Shown: in pieces, positions 57,185 through 64,000 of the stretch
Layout: each line of letters starts with the position of its first letter
How positions within the stretch are numbered: the stretch's first letter is position 1
From: Geomonas diazotrophica
GTDB lineage: Bacteria; Desulfobacterota; Desulfuromonadia; Geobacterales; Geobacteraceae
Assembly: GCF_018919385.1 (NCBI RefSeq)
Contig: NZ_JAHLMF010000011.1
Location: 1 to 64,000, forward strand
Direction: 5' to 3'
DNA: 64,000 bases
Position numbers and translations under genes: made by a program
The notes under the pieces: model-generated
Seen by the model: only the letters and a program-made list of their open reading frames with translations
Told to the model about the DNA's origin: nothing
Database searches by the model: none

Positions 57185-58165
57185 TTACCCGCCGATCCTC
57201 GACATGTTCACCACCGACTGCTCGGCCCCTTCTTCCGCGATATGGTGCCTTCCCGGCTTCTGGGTCACGATGCGACGCAGGGTCTGCTCAAGCGCTTCGG
57301 GGTCCCCGGAGGCCAGAAGCGGCTTAAGCTCCGTCCCCTGGTCCGAGAAGAGGCAGCCGCGCACCCGGCCGGTCGCCGTGATCCTGATCCGGTTGCAGCT
57401 CTCGCAGAAGTGGCCGGAGACCGGGGTGATGATCCCGATGGCGCCCGACGCCCCCTGTATCTTGTAGTTCCTGGCCGGTCCCGCCATCTCCGAGCTGACC
57501 AGCGGCAGGAGCGGATAGCGCTCGCCGATGGCTGCGAGGATCTCGCTTCCCGGCATGCTCTGGGCACCCCACCCCTCGTCCTTCAAGGTCGGCATGTACT
57601 CTATGAAACGGACCGTGAACGGCTTTTCCAGGGTGAGCGCCGCGAAGTCCAGGATCTCCTGGTCGTTCACGCCGCGCATCACCACCATGTTGATCTTGAG
57701 CGGGCCGAACCCCGCCTGCTCCGCCGCTTCGATCCCGGCCAGCACCCGGTTCAGGTCGGCGCCCCGGGTGATCCTGGCGAAGGTTTCCGGCTGCAGGGAG
57801 TCGAGGCTGATGTTGAGCCTGGCCACCCCGGCCTCTTTAAGCGGGCGGGCCAGCTCCTCGAGCAGCAGCCCGTTGGTGGTCAGCACCAGTTCCTTCAACC
57901 CCGGCAGCGCCGACAGGCGCCCCAGGAAATCGACCAGCCCCCTGCGCACCAGCGGTTCCCCGCCGGTCACCCTTATCTTCTCTATCCCCTGTGCCACGCA
58001 GGCAGCGGAGACGCGATAGAGCTCTTCGTAGCTCAGCATCTCTTTATGCTCGAGCTTCGCCACCCCCTGTGCCGGCATGCAGTAACAGCAGCGCATGTTG
58101 CAGCGGTCGGTGACCGAGAGTCTTAAGTAGTTGATCCGCCTGCCGTAGGTATCGATCAGTGCCAT
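57185..58165 (-). CDS. moaA: GTP 3',8-cyclase MoaA
   Basis: A 326-residue radical SAM enzyme, first step of molybdopterin synthesis, converting GTP to 3',8-cyclo-GTP. N-terminal cluster motif CNMRCCYC; C-terminal second cluster CESCNRIR plus the later Cys in GRVRGCLFS. Also VTGGEPLVRRG. Length and all motifs normal. SD GAAGGGAG. The cotranscribed MOSC gene lies downstream. Confidence 0.97.
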   Translation of the reverse strand: MALIDTYGRRINYLRLSVTDRCNMRCCYCMPAQGVAKLEHKEMLSYEELYRVSAACVAQGIEKIRVTGGEPLVRRGLVDFLGRLSALPGLKELVLTTNGLLLEELARPLKEAGVARLNISLDSLQPETFARITRGADLNRVLAGIEAAEQAGFGPLKINMVVMRGVNDQEILDFAALTLEKPFTVRFIEYMPTLKDEGWGAQSMPGSEILAAIGERYPLLPLVSSEMAGPARNYKIQGASGAIGIITPVSGHFCESCNRIRITATGRVRGCLFSDQGTELKPLLASGDPEALEQTLRRIVTQKPGRHHIAEEGAEQSVVNMSRIGG

Positions 58166-58369
58166 GCCTTACTCCCTTCGGAAACACGCCTCGCCGTATA
58201 CAAAGGCAATATCGATACCAATTGTCCCGATACGGAGCAAAAAGCGGGATCCGGCACTAATGAGGGAGGAACTAAGCTGGTGAATACATGGGAAACGAAC
58301 CGATTTTTGTCTTTTTGAATTCAACACGCGGGCGGGGAGTGCGAGCCTGGTCGGCGGATCAAAACGGCC

Positions 58370-58550
58370 GTTCCACAAAAGAGCAAATGTTCCATTGTGG
58401 AACGTCGCAACTGTTCGATTTGAGGACGCAACTTTGGAGGGGGCTAGCCGGGAGGTAAACAGAGCGATCGTTAAGTATACGGTATCTTGTGAATATTATT
58501 CAGTATCCCGAAAAATTGTGTTTACGGCAAATTCTGGTACGCCCCTTGCG
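58370..58550 (+). promoter_or_regulatory. Sigma-54 promoter and GTTCCA activator sites of the alcohol dehydrogenase gene
   Basis: At 58535-58550 TGGTACG-CCCC-TTGCG matches the sigma-54 consensus TGGCACG-N4-TTGC with one change. The ATG is 105 bp further on. Upstream: GTTCCAC at 58370-58376, and GTTCCATTGTGGAAC at 58389-58403, a palindrome with 6-bp arms, both 130-165 bp before the promoter, as expected for an enhancer-binding site. Confidence 0.8.
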
Positions 58551-58654
58551 ATAGTGTAGAAAACCGTTTTAGGAAAGTGTATGCAACACCGCACCACCTT
58601 CTTAAAAACAAAAAGAACCGGGTCATCCCGGAAAAACAACAGGGGGAAATGAAA

Positions 58655-59818
58655 ATGGCATTAGGAGAGCAGACTTACGGTTTCTTCATTCCGACGGTAT
58701 CGCTGATGGGCGTTGGTTCCGCTAAGGAAACCGGCGAGCAGGTCAAGGCACTGGGCGCATCCAAGGCGCTGATCGTCACCGACAAAGGCCTCTCGGCCAT
58801 GGGCGTTGCCGACAAGATCAAGGAGCAGGTGGAAGCTGCCGGCGTTAAAGCTGTCATCTTCGACGGCGCCGAGCCGAACCCGACCGACATCAACGTGCAC
58901 GACGGCGTGAAGGCATACCAGGAAAACGGTTGCGACGCGATCATCTCCCTGGGCGGCGGCTCCTCCCACGACTGTGGTAAGGGCATCGGCCTGGTCATCG
59001 GCAACGGCGGCCACATCCGCGACTTCGAAGGCGTGAACAAGTCCACCAAATCCATGCCGGCATTCGTCGCTATCAACACCACCGCCGGTACCGCTTCCGA
59101 AATGACCCGCTTCTGCATCATCACCAACACCGACACCCACGTAAAGATGGCCATCGTCGACTGGCGCTGCACTCCGAACATCGCCATCAACGACCCGCTG
59201 CTCATGGTCGGCAAGCCGGCAGCTCTGACCGCTGCCACCGGCATGGACGCCCTGACCCACGCGGTTGAGGCATACGTCTCCACCATCGCCACCCCGATCA
59301 CCGACGCCTGTGCCATCAAAGCCATCGAGCTGATCGCCGAGTACCTCTCCAAGGCTGTCGCCAACGGCGAAGACCTCGAGGCACGCGACAGGATGGCTTA
59401 CGCCGAGTACCTGGCCGGCATGGCGTTCAACAACGCGTCGCTTGGCTACGTTCACTCCATGGCTCACCAGCTGGGCGGCTTCTACAACCTGCCGCACGGC
59501 GTCTGCAACGCCATCCTGCTGCCGGCCGTCAGCCAGTACAACCTGATCGCCTGCCCGAAGCGTTTCGCTGACATCGCCAAGGCTCTGGGCGAGAACGTCG
59601 ACGGCCTCTCCGTGACCGAAGCCGGCCAGAAAGCGATCGACAGGATCCGCACCCTCTCCGCTTCCATCGGCATCCCGACCGGCCTCAAGGCCCTCAATGT
59701 CAAGGAAGAGGACCTGGCCATCATGGCAGAGAACGCAAAGAAGGACGCTTGCCAGTTCACCAACCCGCGCAAAGCGACCCTCGAGCAGGTCATCCAGATC
59801 TTCAAGGACGCAATGTAG
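58655..59818 (+). CDS. Iron-containing (type III) alcohol dehydrogenase
   Basis: A 387-residue NAD(P)-dependent enzyme of the Fe-ADH family. NAD-binding GGGSSHDCGKGIGLV; metal-ligand region ATGMDALTHAVEAYVS and GYVHSMAHQLGGFYNLPHGV (three His with the Asp). Start chosen at 58655 (AGGGGG 7 nt upstream); ATG 58649 is too close to that SD. It interconverts alcohol and aldehyde; the neighbouring aldehyde oxidoreductase handles the aldehyde. Its codon use (many GCT, GGT and GTT codons) is unlike most neighbours and resembles highly expressed genes. Confidence 0.96.
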   Translation: MALGEQTYGFFIPTVSLMGVGSAKETGEQVKALGASKALIVTDKGLSAMGVADKIKEQVEAAGVKAVIFDGAEPNPTDINVHDGVKAYQENGCDAIISLGGGSSHDCGKGIGLVIGNGGHIRDFEGVNKSTKSMPAFVAINTTAGTASEMTRFCIITNTDTHVKMAIVDWRCTPNIAINDPLLMVGKPAALTAATGMDALTHAVEAYVSTIATPITDACAIKAIELIAEYLSKAVANGEDLEARDRMAYAEYLAGMAFNNASLGYVHSMAHQLGGFYNLPHGVCNAILLPAVSQYNLIACPKRFADIAKALGENVDGLSVTEAGQKAIDRIRTLSASIGIPTGLKALNVKEEDLAIMAENAKKDACQFTNPRKATLEQVIQIFKDAM

Positions 59819-59835
59819 TAGGCACTTGCCCCAAC

Positions 59836-59874
59836 GTCCCTCCCCCCTTGCGGGGGGGGGACAGGGTGAGGGGG
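59836..59874. repeat. C/G-rich REP-like palindrome
   Basis: CCCTCCCCCCTTGCGGGGGG followed by GACAGGGTGAGGGGG. A further copy of the dispersed family, directly after the dehydrogenase gene. It lies in the 417-bp gap before the aldehyde oxidoreductase gene. Confidence 0.7.
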
Positions 59875-59970
59875 AAGGCGCCACCGGCATCACTGATGGC
59901 ACCCACCCCTCCAGGGGGAGCCAAAAGATCGCCTGCTGGCGGTCCGGCGGCAGATACCTGAACACCTGTA

Positions 59971-59992
59971 GGGGCGAATACTCATTCGCCCC
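59971..59992. repeat. GGGGCGAAT...ATTCGCCCC inverted repeat
   Basis: Nine-base arms around ACTC, preceded by CCTGTA. It is a member of the family seen at 9585-9604 and 9722-9740, in an unrelated gap 50 kb away. Confidence 0.75.
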
Positions 59993-60079
59993 GCTTCAAA
60001 CCGCCTGCGGGCCCAACCGGCGCGCAGGCCCGAACACATGCAAGAGATGCGTAAGCGGTGTCGGGTCAGTCACGCATCA

Positions 60080-60205
60080 AAAAATCTCCGAGCCGTCGCA
60101 GCCTAAAAGGGCACGTCCCTCATGGCTCCAGGCCAACGGGTTTCGCTGGAAACGGCGGAGCCTCCCTCTTGGAAAGGAGTCCCGGCCGTCGGGTACCGCC
60201 GGTAG
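60080..60205 (+). ncRNA. Probable molybdenum/tungsten cofactor (Moco/Tuco) riboswitch
   Basis: The leader of the aldehyde oxidoreductase gene holds a string of blocks I recognise as the Moco RNA motif: CTCCGAGCC (60086-60094), GGGCACGTCCCTC, GGCCAACGG, a GAAA tetraloop in GCTGGAAACGGC, GGAGCCTCCC, GGAAAGGAGTCCC, and GTCGGGTACCG near the 3' end. The motif sits about 30 bp before the start codon. Moco/Tuco riboswitches regulate genes for pterin cofactor synthesis and enzymes using it; the gene below is a tungsten/molybdenum enzyme. Identified by memory of the consensus, not by a covariance search. Confidence 0.72.
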
Positions 60206-60235
60206 AACTAAATAAAAACAGGGAGCTTGAAAAGC

Positions 60236-61966
60236 ATGGATAAGATTTTTCGCGTCAACATGACCGACCTCACCACCAAGATCGAAGAAGTCCCGGCAGC
60301 ATGGGCAGGCCTGGGTGGCCGTGGTCTCACCTCCACCATCGTGGCCGCCGAAGTGCCGCCGACCTGCCACGCGCTTTCCGCCGATAACAAGCTGGTCTTC
60401 GCACCGGGTCTTCTGACCGGCACCCCGGCTGCCAACTCCGGCCGCCTCTCCGCAGGCGCCAAGAGCCCGCTCACCGGCGGCATCAAGGAGAGCAACGCAG
60501 GCGGCACCGCGGCCCAGATGCTGGCCAAACTCGGCATCAAGGCCCTGATCATCGAAGGCGCTCCGAAAACCGGCGCATGGTACAACCTGGCCGTGGGCGT
60601 AAACGGCGTCACCATCAGCGAGGAGAAGGAACTGCTCGGTCTTGGTAACTTCGCCGTCATCGACGCGGTCGAGGCGCGCCTGGGCAAGAAAACCGGCGTT
60701 CTCACCATCGGCCCGGCCGGCGAACTGAAGATGACCGCCGCCAACATCTCCGTCAAGGACCCGGACAGCAAGATCCGCAGCCACGGCCGTGGCGGCCTGG
60801 GCGCAGTCATGGGCTCCAAGCAGATCAAGTTCATCTCCATCGACGGCGAAGGCGCCCCGGGCGTGAAGATCGCCGATCCCGAGAAATTCAAGGGCGCAGC
60901 CAAGGTGTTCGCCAAGGCGCTCCTCGACCACCCGGTTTCCGGCGAGGGCCTGCCGACCTACGGCACCAACGTCCTGGTCAACATCCTCAACGAGGCCGGC
61001 GGCCTGCCGACCAAGAACTTCACCGTCGGCCAGTTCGAAGGCCACGACAAGATCTCCGGCGAGACCATGCACGACACCATCGCGGCGCGCGGCGGGAAGG
61101 TCAAGCACGGCTGCCACGCCGGCTGCATCATCCAGTGCTCGCAGGTCTACAACGACAAGGACGGCAAGTACGTCACCTCCGGTTTCGAGTACGAGACCAT
61201 CTGGGGCCTGGGCGCCGACTGCTGCATCGACAACCTGGACGACATCGCCCGCGCCGACAACCTGATGGACGACATCGGGATCGACTCCATCGAGACCGCG
61301 GTCATGTTCGGCGTGGCCATGGAGGCCGGCATCCTTAACTGGGGCGACTCCAAGGAGATGCTCCGCCTGCTGACCGAGGAAATCGCCAAGGGGACCGCGC
61401 TGGGCCGCGTCCTGGGCGGCGGCGCCGGTTCTGTCGGCCGCACCTACGGCGTAACCCGCGTACCGGTGGTCAAGAACCAGGGCATCCCGGCCTACGATCC
61501 GCGCTCCGTCAAGGGGATCGGCATCACCTACGCCACCTCCACCATGGGCGCCGACCACACCTCCGGCTACACCATCGCCACCAACATCCTGAACGTCGGC
61601 GGCTACGTCGATCCGCTCAAGAAGGACGGCCAGGTCGAGCTCTCCCGTAACCTGCAGATCGCTACCGCAGCGGTCGACTCGACCGGTATGTGCATCTTCG
61701 TCGCCTTCCCGGCGCTGGACATCCCGGAGTGCCTGCCGGCCCTGATCGACATGATCAACGCCCGCTTCGGCATCGCCCTCACCGGCGACGACGTCACCAA
61801 CCTGGGCAAGCACATCCTGAAACTGGAGCGTGACTTCAACCAGAAAGCCGGCCTCACCAGCGTCCACGACCGCCTGCCGGACTTCTTCAAGACCGAGCCG
61901 GTCGCACCGCACAACGCGGTGTGGGACTTCACCGATGCGGAAATCGACGAGTTCTGGAACTTCTAG
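60236..61966 (+). CDS. aor: Aldehyde ferredoxin oxidoreductase (tungsten-pterin)
   Basis: A 576-residue enzyme oxidising aldehydes to carboxylates (or the reverse) with ferredoxin. N-terminal AOR domain: AWAGLGGRGLTSTIVAAEVP, LVFAPGLLTGTPA and SHGRGGLGAVMGSKQIK, the tungstopterin-binding segment. Cluster cysteines are C293, C297 and C301 (CHAGCIIQC), with a distal Cys in DSTGMCIF. The spacing is C-x3-C-x3-C rather than the usual C-x2-C-x3-C. Start at 60236, after GGGAG; an in-frame TTG at 60227 is too close to it. It is about 30 residues shorter than Pyrococcus AOR. The preceding riboswitch and the following cofactor genes fit its need for a pterin cofactor. Confidence 0.93.
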   Translation: MDKIFRVNMTDLTTKIEEVPAAWAGLGGRGLTSTIVAAEVPPTCHALSADNKLVFAPGLLTGTPAANSGRLSAGAKSPLTGGIKESNAGGTAAQMLAKLGIKALIIEGAPKTGAWYNLAVGVNGVTISEEKELLGLGNFAVIDAVEARLGKKTGVLTIGPAGELKMTAANISVKDPDSKIRSHGRGGLGAVMGSKQIKFISIDGEGAPGVKIADPEKFKGAAKVFAKALLDHPVSGEGLPTYGTNVLVNILNEAGGLPTKNFTVGQFEGHDKISGETMHDTIAARGGKVKHGCHAGCIIQCSQVYNDKDGKYVTSGFEYETIWGLGADCCIDNLDDIARADNLMDDIGIDSIETAVMFGVAMEAGILNWGDSKEMLRLLTEEIAKGTALGRVLGGGAGSVGRTYGVTRVPVVKNQGIPAYDPRSVKGIGITYATSTMGADHTSGYTIATNILNVGGYVDPLKKDGQVELSRNLQIATAAVDSTGMCIFVAFPALDIPECLPALIDMINARFGIALTGDDVTNLGKHILKLERDFNQKAGLTSVHDRLPDFFKTEPVAPHNAVWDFTDAEIDEFWNF

Positions 61967-61977
61967 GAACCACCATT

Positions 61978-62009
61978 ACCCGGCGTGACGGAAGTCACGC
62001 CGGGTTTTT
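61978..62009 (+). terminator. Terminator after the aldehyde oxidoreductase gene
   Basis: ACCCGGCGTGAC with GTCACGCCGGGT around GGAA, followed by TTTT. It lies only 28 bp before the MoaD-like start, so some readthrough into the cofactor genes is likely or they have their own promoter. Confidence 0.88.
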
Positions 62010-62036
62010 CCGTTTGAGCCAACAAGCAGGTGCCGC

Positions 62037-62261
62037 ATGAAGATAACACTCAAGCTTTTCGCCACGTTCAGAAACGGCAGGTTCAAGGTCGCCGAGCAGG
62101 AATTACCCGAGGGGACCGACGTGCGCCAAGTAGTGCTGGGGCTGGGACTCACCGAGGAAGAGATCGGCATCGTGATGCTGAACGGCCGGCACGGTGAACT
62201 CGACAGCACGTTGAGCCACGGCGATACCCTCTCGCTCTTTCCCTTGGTCGGAGGAGGCTGA
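62037..62261 (+). CDS. MoaD/ThiS-like sulfur carrier protein
   Basis: A 74-residue beta-grasp protein: MKITLKLFATFRNGRF at the start and a C-terminal GG (LFPLVGGG), the residue pair adenylated and thiocarboxylated by a MoeB/ThiF-type enzyme. The next gene, 1 bp later, encodes such an enzyme. With an AOR upstream, it is probably the small subunit of molybdopterin synthase or a tungsten-cofactor equivalent. No moaE is seen in the window. Confidence 0.9.
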   Translation: MKITLKLFATFRNGRFKVAEQELPEGTDVRQVVLGLGLTEEEIGIVMLNGRHGELDSTLSHGDTLSLFPLVGGG

Positions 62262-62262
62262 T

Positions 62263-63114
62263 ATGCGCAAGGTCATCACTTTCCTGAAAGAGCAGACCAA
62301 GGACGGCCTGCTCCCCTGGAGTGCCCAGGACGCAACCGCAAAGCGCTTCAGCCTGAGCCACGCCGCGGTCGAACTGCTCGCCCTGCAAAACGGGATCTTC
62401 CCGGCCCGCTACCAGCGCAACAAGAACATGATCCAGATCGAGGAGCAGCTGCGCCTGTTCCAAAGCCGCGTTGCGGTGATCGGCTGCGGCGGCCTGGGCG
62501 GCTACATCCTGGAAGAGCTGGCGCGCCTGGGGGTGGGACAGATCGTAGCCATCGACCCGGACATCTTCGAGGAACACAACCTGAACCGGCAGATCCTCTC
62601 CTCCCCTGCCAACCTGGGACAGCCCAAGGTGGCGGCAGCGGCCGAGCGGCTGGCACAGGTCAATCCCGCCGTCACAGTCACCGCCATCCAGGACGCCTTC
62701 TGCCTGGCCAACGGTTTCGAACTGCTGGCGGGAACGCACGTGGCGGTTGATGCCCTGGACAGCATCTCGTATCGGCTGCAGCTGGCCGAATTCTGCAACC
62801 TGGCCGGCATCCCCATGGTGCACGGCGCCATCGGCGGCTGGTACGGCCACGTCGCCTCCCAGTTCCCCGGCGAGACCACCGTGCAGCAGATCTACCGCCA
62901 CTGGGTCGCCGGCAAGGGAATCGAACAGCAACTCGGCAACCCCGCATTCACCCCGGCCGTCGTGGCAAGCCTCGAGGTAGCTGAGGTCTGCAAGATTCTC
63001 CTCGGCAAGGGTGAACCGCTCCGAAACCGCAAGCTCTCCATCGACCTGCTGGAAATGGAGATGCAGGAAATCTCCTACGCTCCGGCCCCGGTCACCCTGG
63101 TGGACGCCGCCTGA
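62263..63114 (+). CDS. ThiF/MoeB/HesA-family adenylyltransferase
   Basis: A 283-residue E1-like enzyme with the nucleotide-binding VAVIGCGGLGGYILEELARLGVG and DPDIFEEHNLNRQIL and the LGQPKVAAAAERLAQVNP region. It should adenylate the C-terminus of the MoaD-like protein encoded 1 bp upstream. About 50 N-terminal residues precede the E1 fold, and it lacks a C-terminal rhodanese domain. The usual two CxxC zinc motifs of MoeB are not visible, so it is closer to HesA-like members. Starts 1 bp after the MoaD-like stop. Confidence 0.92.
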   Translation: MRKVITFLKEQTKDGLLPWSAQDATAKRFSLSHAAVELLALQNGIFPARYQRNKNMIQIEEQLRLFQSRVAVIGCGGLGGYILEELARLGVGQIVAIDPDIFEEHNLNRQILSSPANLGQPKVAAAAERLAQVNPAVTVTAIQDAFCLANGFELLAGTHVAVDALDSISYRLQLAEFCNLAGIPMVHGAIGGWYGHVASQFPGETTVQQIYRHWVAGKGIEQQLGNPAFTPAVVASLEVAEVCKILLGKGEPLRNRKLSIDLLEMEMQEISYAPAPVTLVDAA

Positions 63115-63278
63115 CAGTCCCGCTTCCCTCCTCGCCGTCAGGGCCTTCGTCCGCCGCGGACTCACGTCCTCAGGCGGAATGGGGACTGGGGTAAGGGATA
63201 CGCTTCAAAGCGGCAACGCTGCCGCTAAAAAAACAAGCGACGCCGTCGACGACGCCGCATAGAGCACTGAGGTGCATC

Positions 63279-64000
63279 ATGCCAAGCTTTGAAGAAGCGC
63301 GAGGCATCATACTGGCCCACGTCGCCCCGCTGGGAGAAGAAAACGTACCGCTGTCCGACGCCCTGGGGCGCGTGGTGAGCAGGGACATCATCGCCCCGTG
63401 GGACCTGCCGCAGTACGACAATTCGGCCATGGACGGCTATGCCGTACACGCCGCCGACTGCACCTCGGTCCCCACCCGACTCATGATTACCGGCTTCCTC
63501 CCGGCCGGCGGCGAGGAATGCCCCGCCGTGACCGTCGGTTGCGCGGTGCGGATCATGACCGGCGCCCCCATCCCCCCCGGTTGCAACGCCGTGGTCCCGA
63601 TCGAGGAAACAGAACAGGCTGGGGACCAGGTTGTCATCAACCAGAAGGTGCTCCCCAAACAGCACGTCCGGATCAAGGGAAGCGACGTCGCCTCCGGCAC
63701 CCAGGTACTCCTGGCCGGCAGCCAGGTCCGTCCCGCCGAGATCGGCATGCTGGCGGCCATGGGGCAGGCGCTGGTGCCGGTGTACCGCAAGGCACGGGTA
63801 GCCATCCTCTCCACCGGAGACGAGCTCATCGAGCTGGGCGAGAGCCCGAGGTCCGGCAAGGTGATCAACTCCAACGCCCTGTCGCTCGCCGCCGCTGTGC
63901 GCGAGGCGGGGGCGGAACCGGTGCTGCTCGGAATCGCGCGTGACAACCTGGAAAGCCACAGCGACAAGATGCAGGAGGGACTTTGCTGCGACGCCCTGAT
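63279..64000 (+). CDS. moeA: Molybdopterin molybdenumtransferase MoeA, cut by window end
   Basis: The first 240 residues of MoeA are present with no stop before the window edge. GAGGTG precedes the ATG. The sequence has MPSFEEARGIILAHV, LPQYDNSAMDGYAVHAADC (the conserved DNSAMDGYA motif), GAPIPPGCNAVVPIEE and, from about residue 170, the MoCF-biosynthesis fold with ILSTGDELIELGE and KVINSNALSLAAAVREAGAE. MoeA inserts molybdate or tungstate into the adenylated pterin. It lies 164 bp after the ThiF-like gene, same strand. Confidence 0.95.
   Translation, partial: MPSFEEARGIILAHVAPLGEENVPLSDALGRVVSRDIIAPWDLPQYDNSAMDGYAVHAADCTSVPTRLMITGFLPAGGEECPAVTVGCAVRIMTGAPIPPGCNAVVPIEETEQAGDQVVINQKVLPKQHVRIKGSDVASGTQVLLAGSQVRPAEIGMLAAMGQALVPVYRKARVAILSTGDELIELGESPRSGKVINSNALSLAAAVREAGAEPVLLGIARDNLESHSDKMQEGLCCDAL

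Noticed and set aside
63210-63240. Hairpin followed by A tract before moeA as a terminator
   Set aside because: The A tract would give T only on the opposite strand; no minus-strand gene ends there.

Overview
The window is chromosomal DNA of high G+C content from an anaerobic, respiring Desulfuromonadota bacterium of the Geobacter/Geomonas/Citrifermentans type. This placement is inferred from gene content: a Dcu-type dicarboxylate transporter, many hybrid sensor kinases and chemoreceptors, an EtfAB plus membrane Fe-S oxidoreductase module, a periplasmic NiFe hydrogenase, PilY1, a tungsten-type aldehyde oxidoreductase and an in-frame UGA in a glutaredoxin-like gene. No rRNA, tRNA, CRISPR array, transposase or prophage gene was seen.

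Layout. 1-3.6 kb: a 12-copy 21-bp palindromic tandem array, an FnIII-tailed hypothetical protein and a chemoreceptor. 3.7-9.6 kb: an SBP-fused sensor kinase and its sigma-54 response regulator, a probable selenocysteine-containing glutaredoxin-like lipoprotein, and a Dcu-family C4-dicarboxylate transporter with an internal parvulin (PpiC) domain. The transporter is preceded by a GGCATA-rich region and a sigma-54-like promoter. 9.7-16.6 kb: a large NAD-type glutamate dehydrogenase, a hybrid kinase, cheD and an SRPBCC protein. 16.9-23.0 kb (mostly minus strand): J-domain protein, transketolase, aldo/keto reductase, OmpA-family porin, rhodanese and a small membrane protein. 23.4-29 kb: flgM, a chemoreceptor next to a PstS-like binding protein, and a YkuD/M15 cell-wall enzyme. 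29-38.9 kb: two very large exported proteins, one with delta-60, MBG and dockerin domains and the other PilY1. 39.1-43.3 kb: NiFe hydrogenase small and large subunits and an unusual cytochrome b subunit. 43.4-46.8 kb: ferredoxin, YtxH protein and a MoxR/VWA-type triad. 47-50.2 kb: a PhnD-like binding protein and hybrid kinase. 50.2-56.3 kb: radical SAM/SPASM protein and the EMO-EtfA-EtfB module. 56.4-64 kb: an RHH regulator, MOSC protein, MoaA, Fe-alcohol dehydrogenase (sigma-54 promoter), aldehyde ferredoxin oxidoreductase behind a probable Moco/Tuco riboswitch, MoaD-like, ThiF/MoeB-like and MoeA (cut by the window end).

How the parts fit. The right end is one functional unit: pterin-cofactor synthesis (MoaA, MOSC, MoaD-like, ThiF/MoeB-like, MoeA) surrounds the tungsten/molybdenum enzyme that uses the cofactor, and an alcohol dehydrogenase shares the aldehyde intermediate. 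The middle provides electron input to the quinone pool (hydrogenase; EtfAB to membrane Fe-S protein). Sensing is prominent: three times a solute-binding module is fused to or adjacent to a signalling protein (3.7 kb, 26 kb, 47 kb).

Most unusual: the parvulin domain inside the Dcu transporter, the P-type-ATPase nucleotide-binding-like domain fused to the hydrogenase cytochrome b, the UGA-interrupted glutaredoxin lipoprotein, the palindromic 21-bp array, and the riboswitch-controlled aldehyde oxidoreductase with a changed cysteine spacing.
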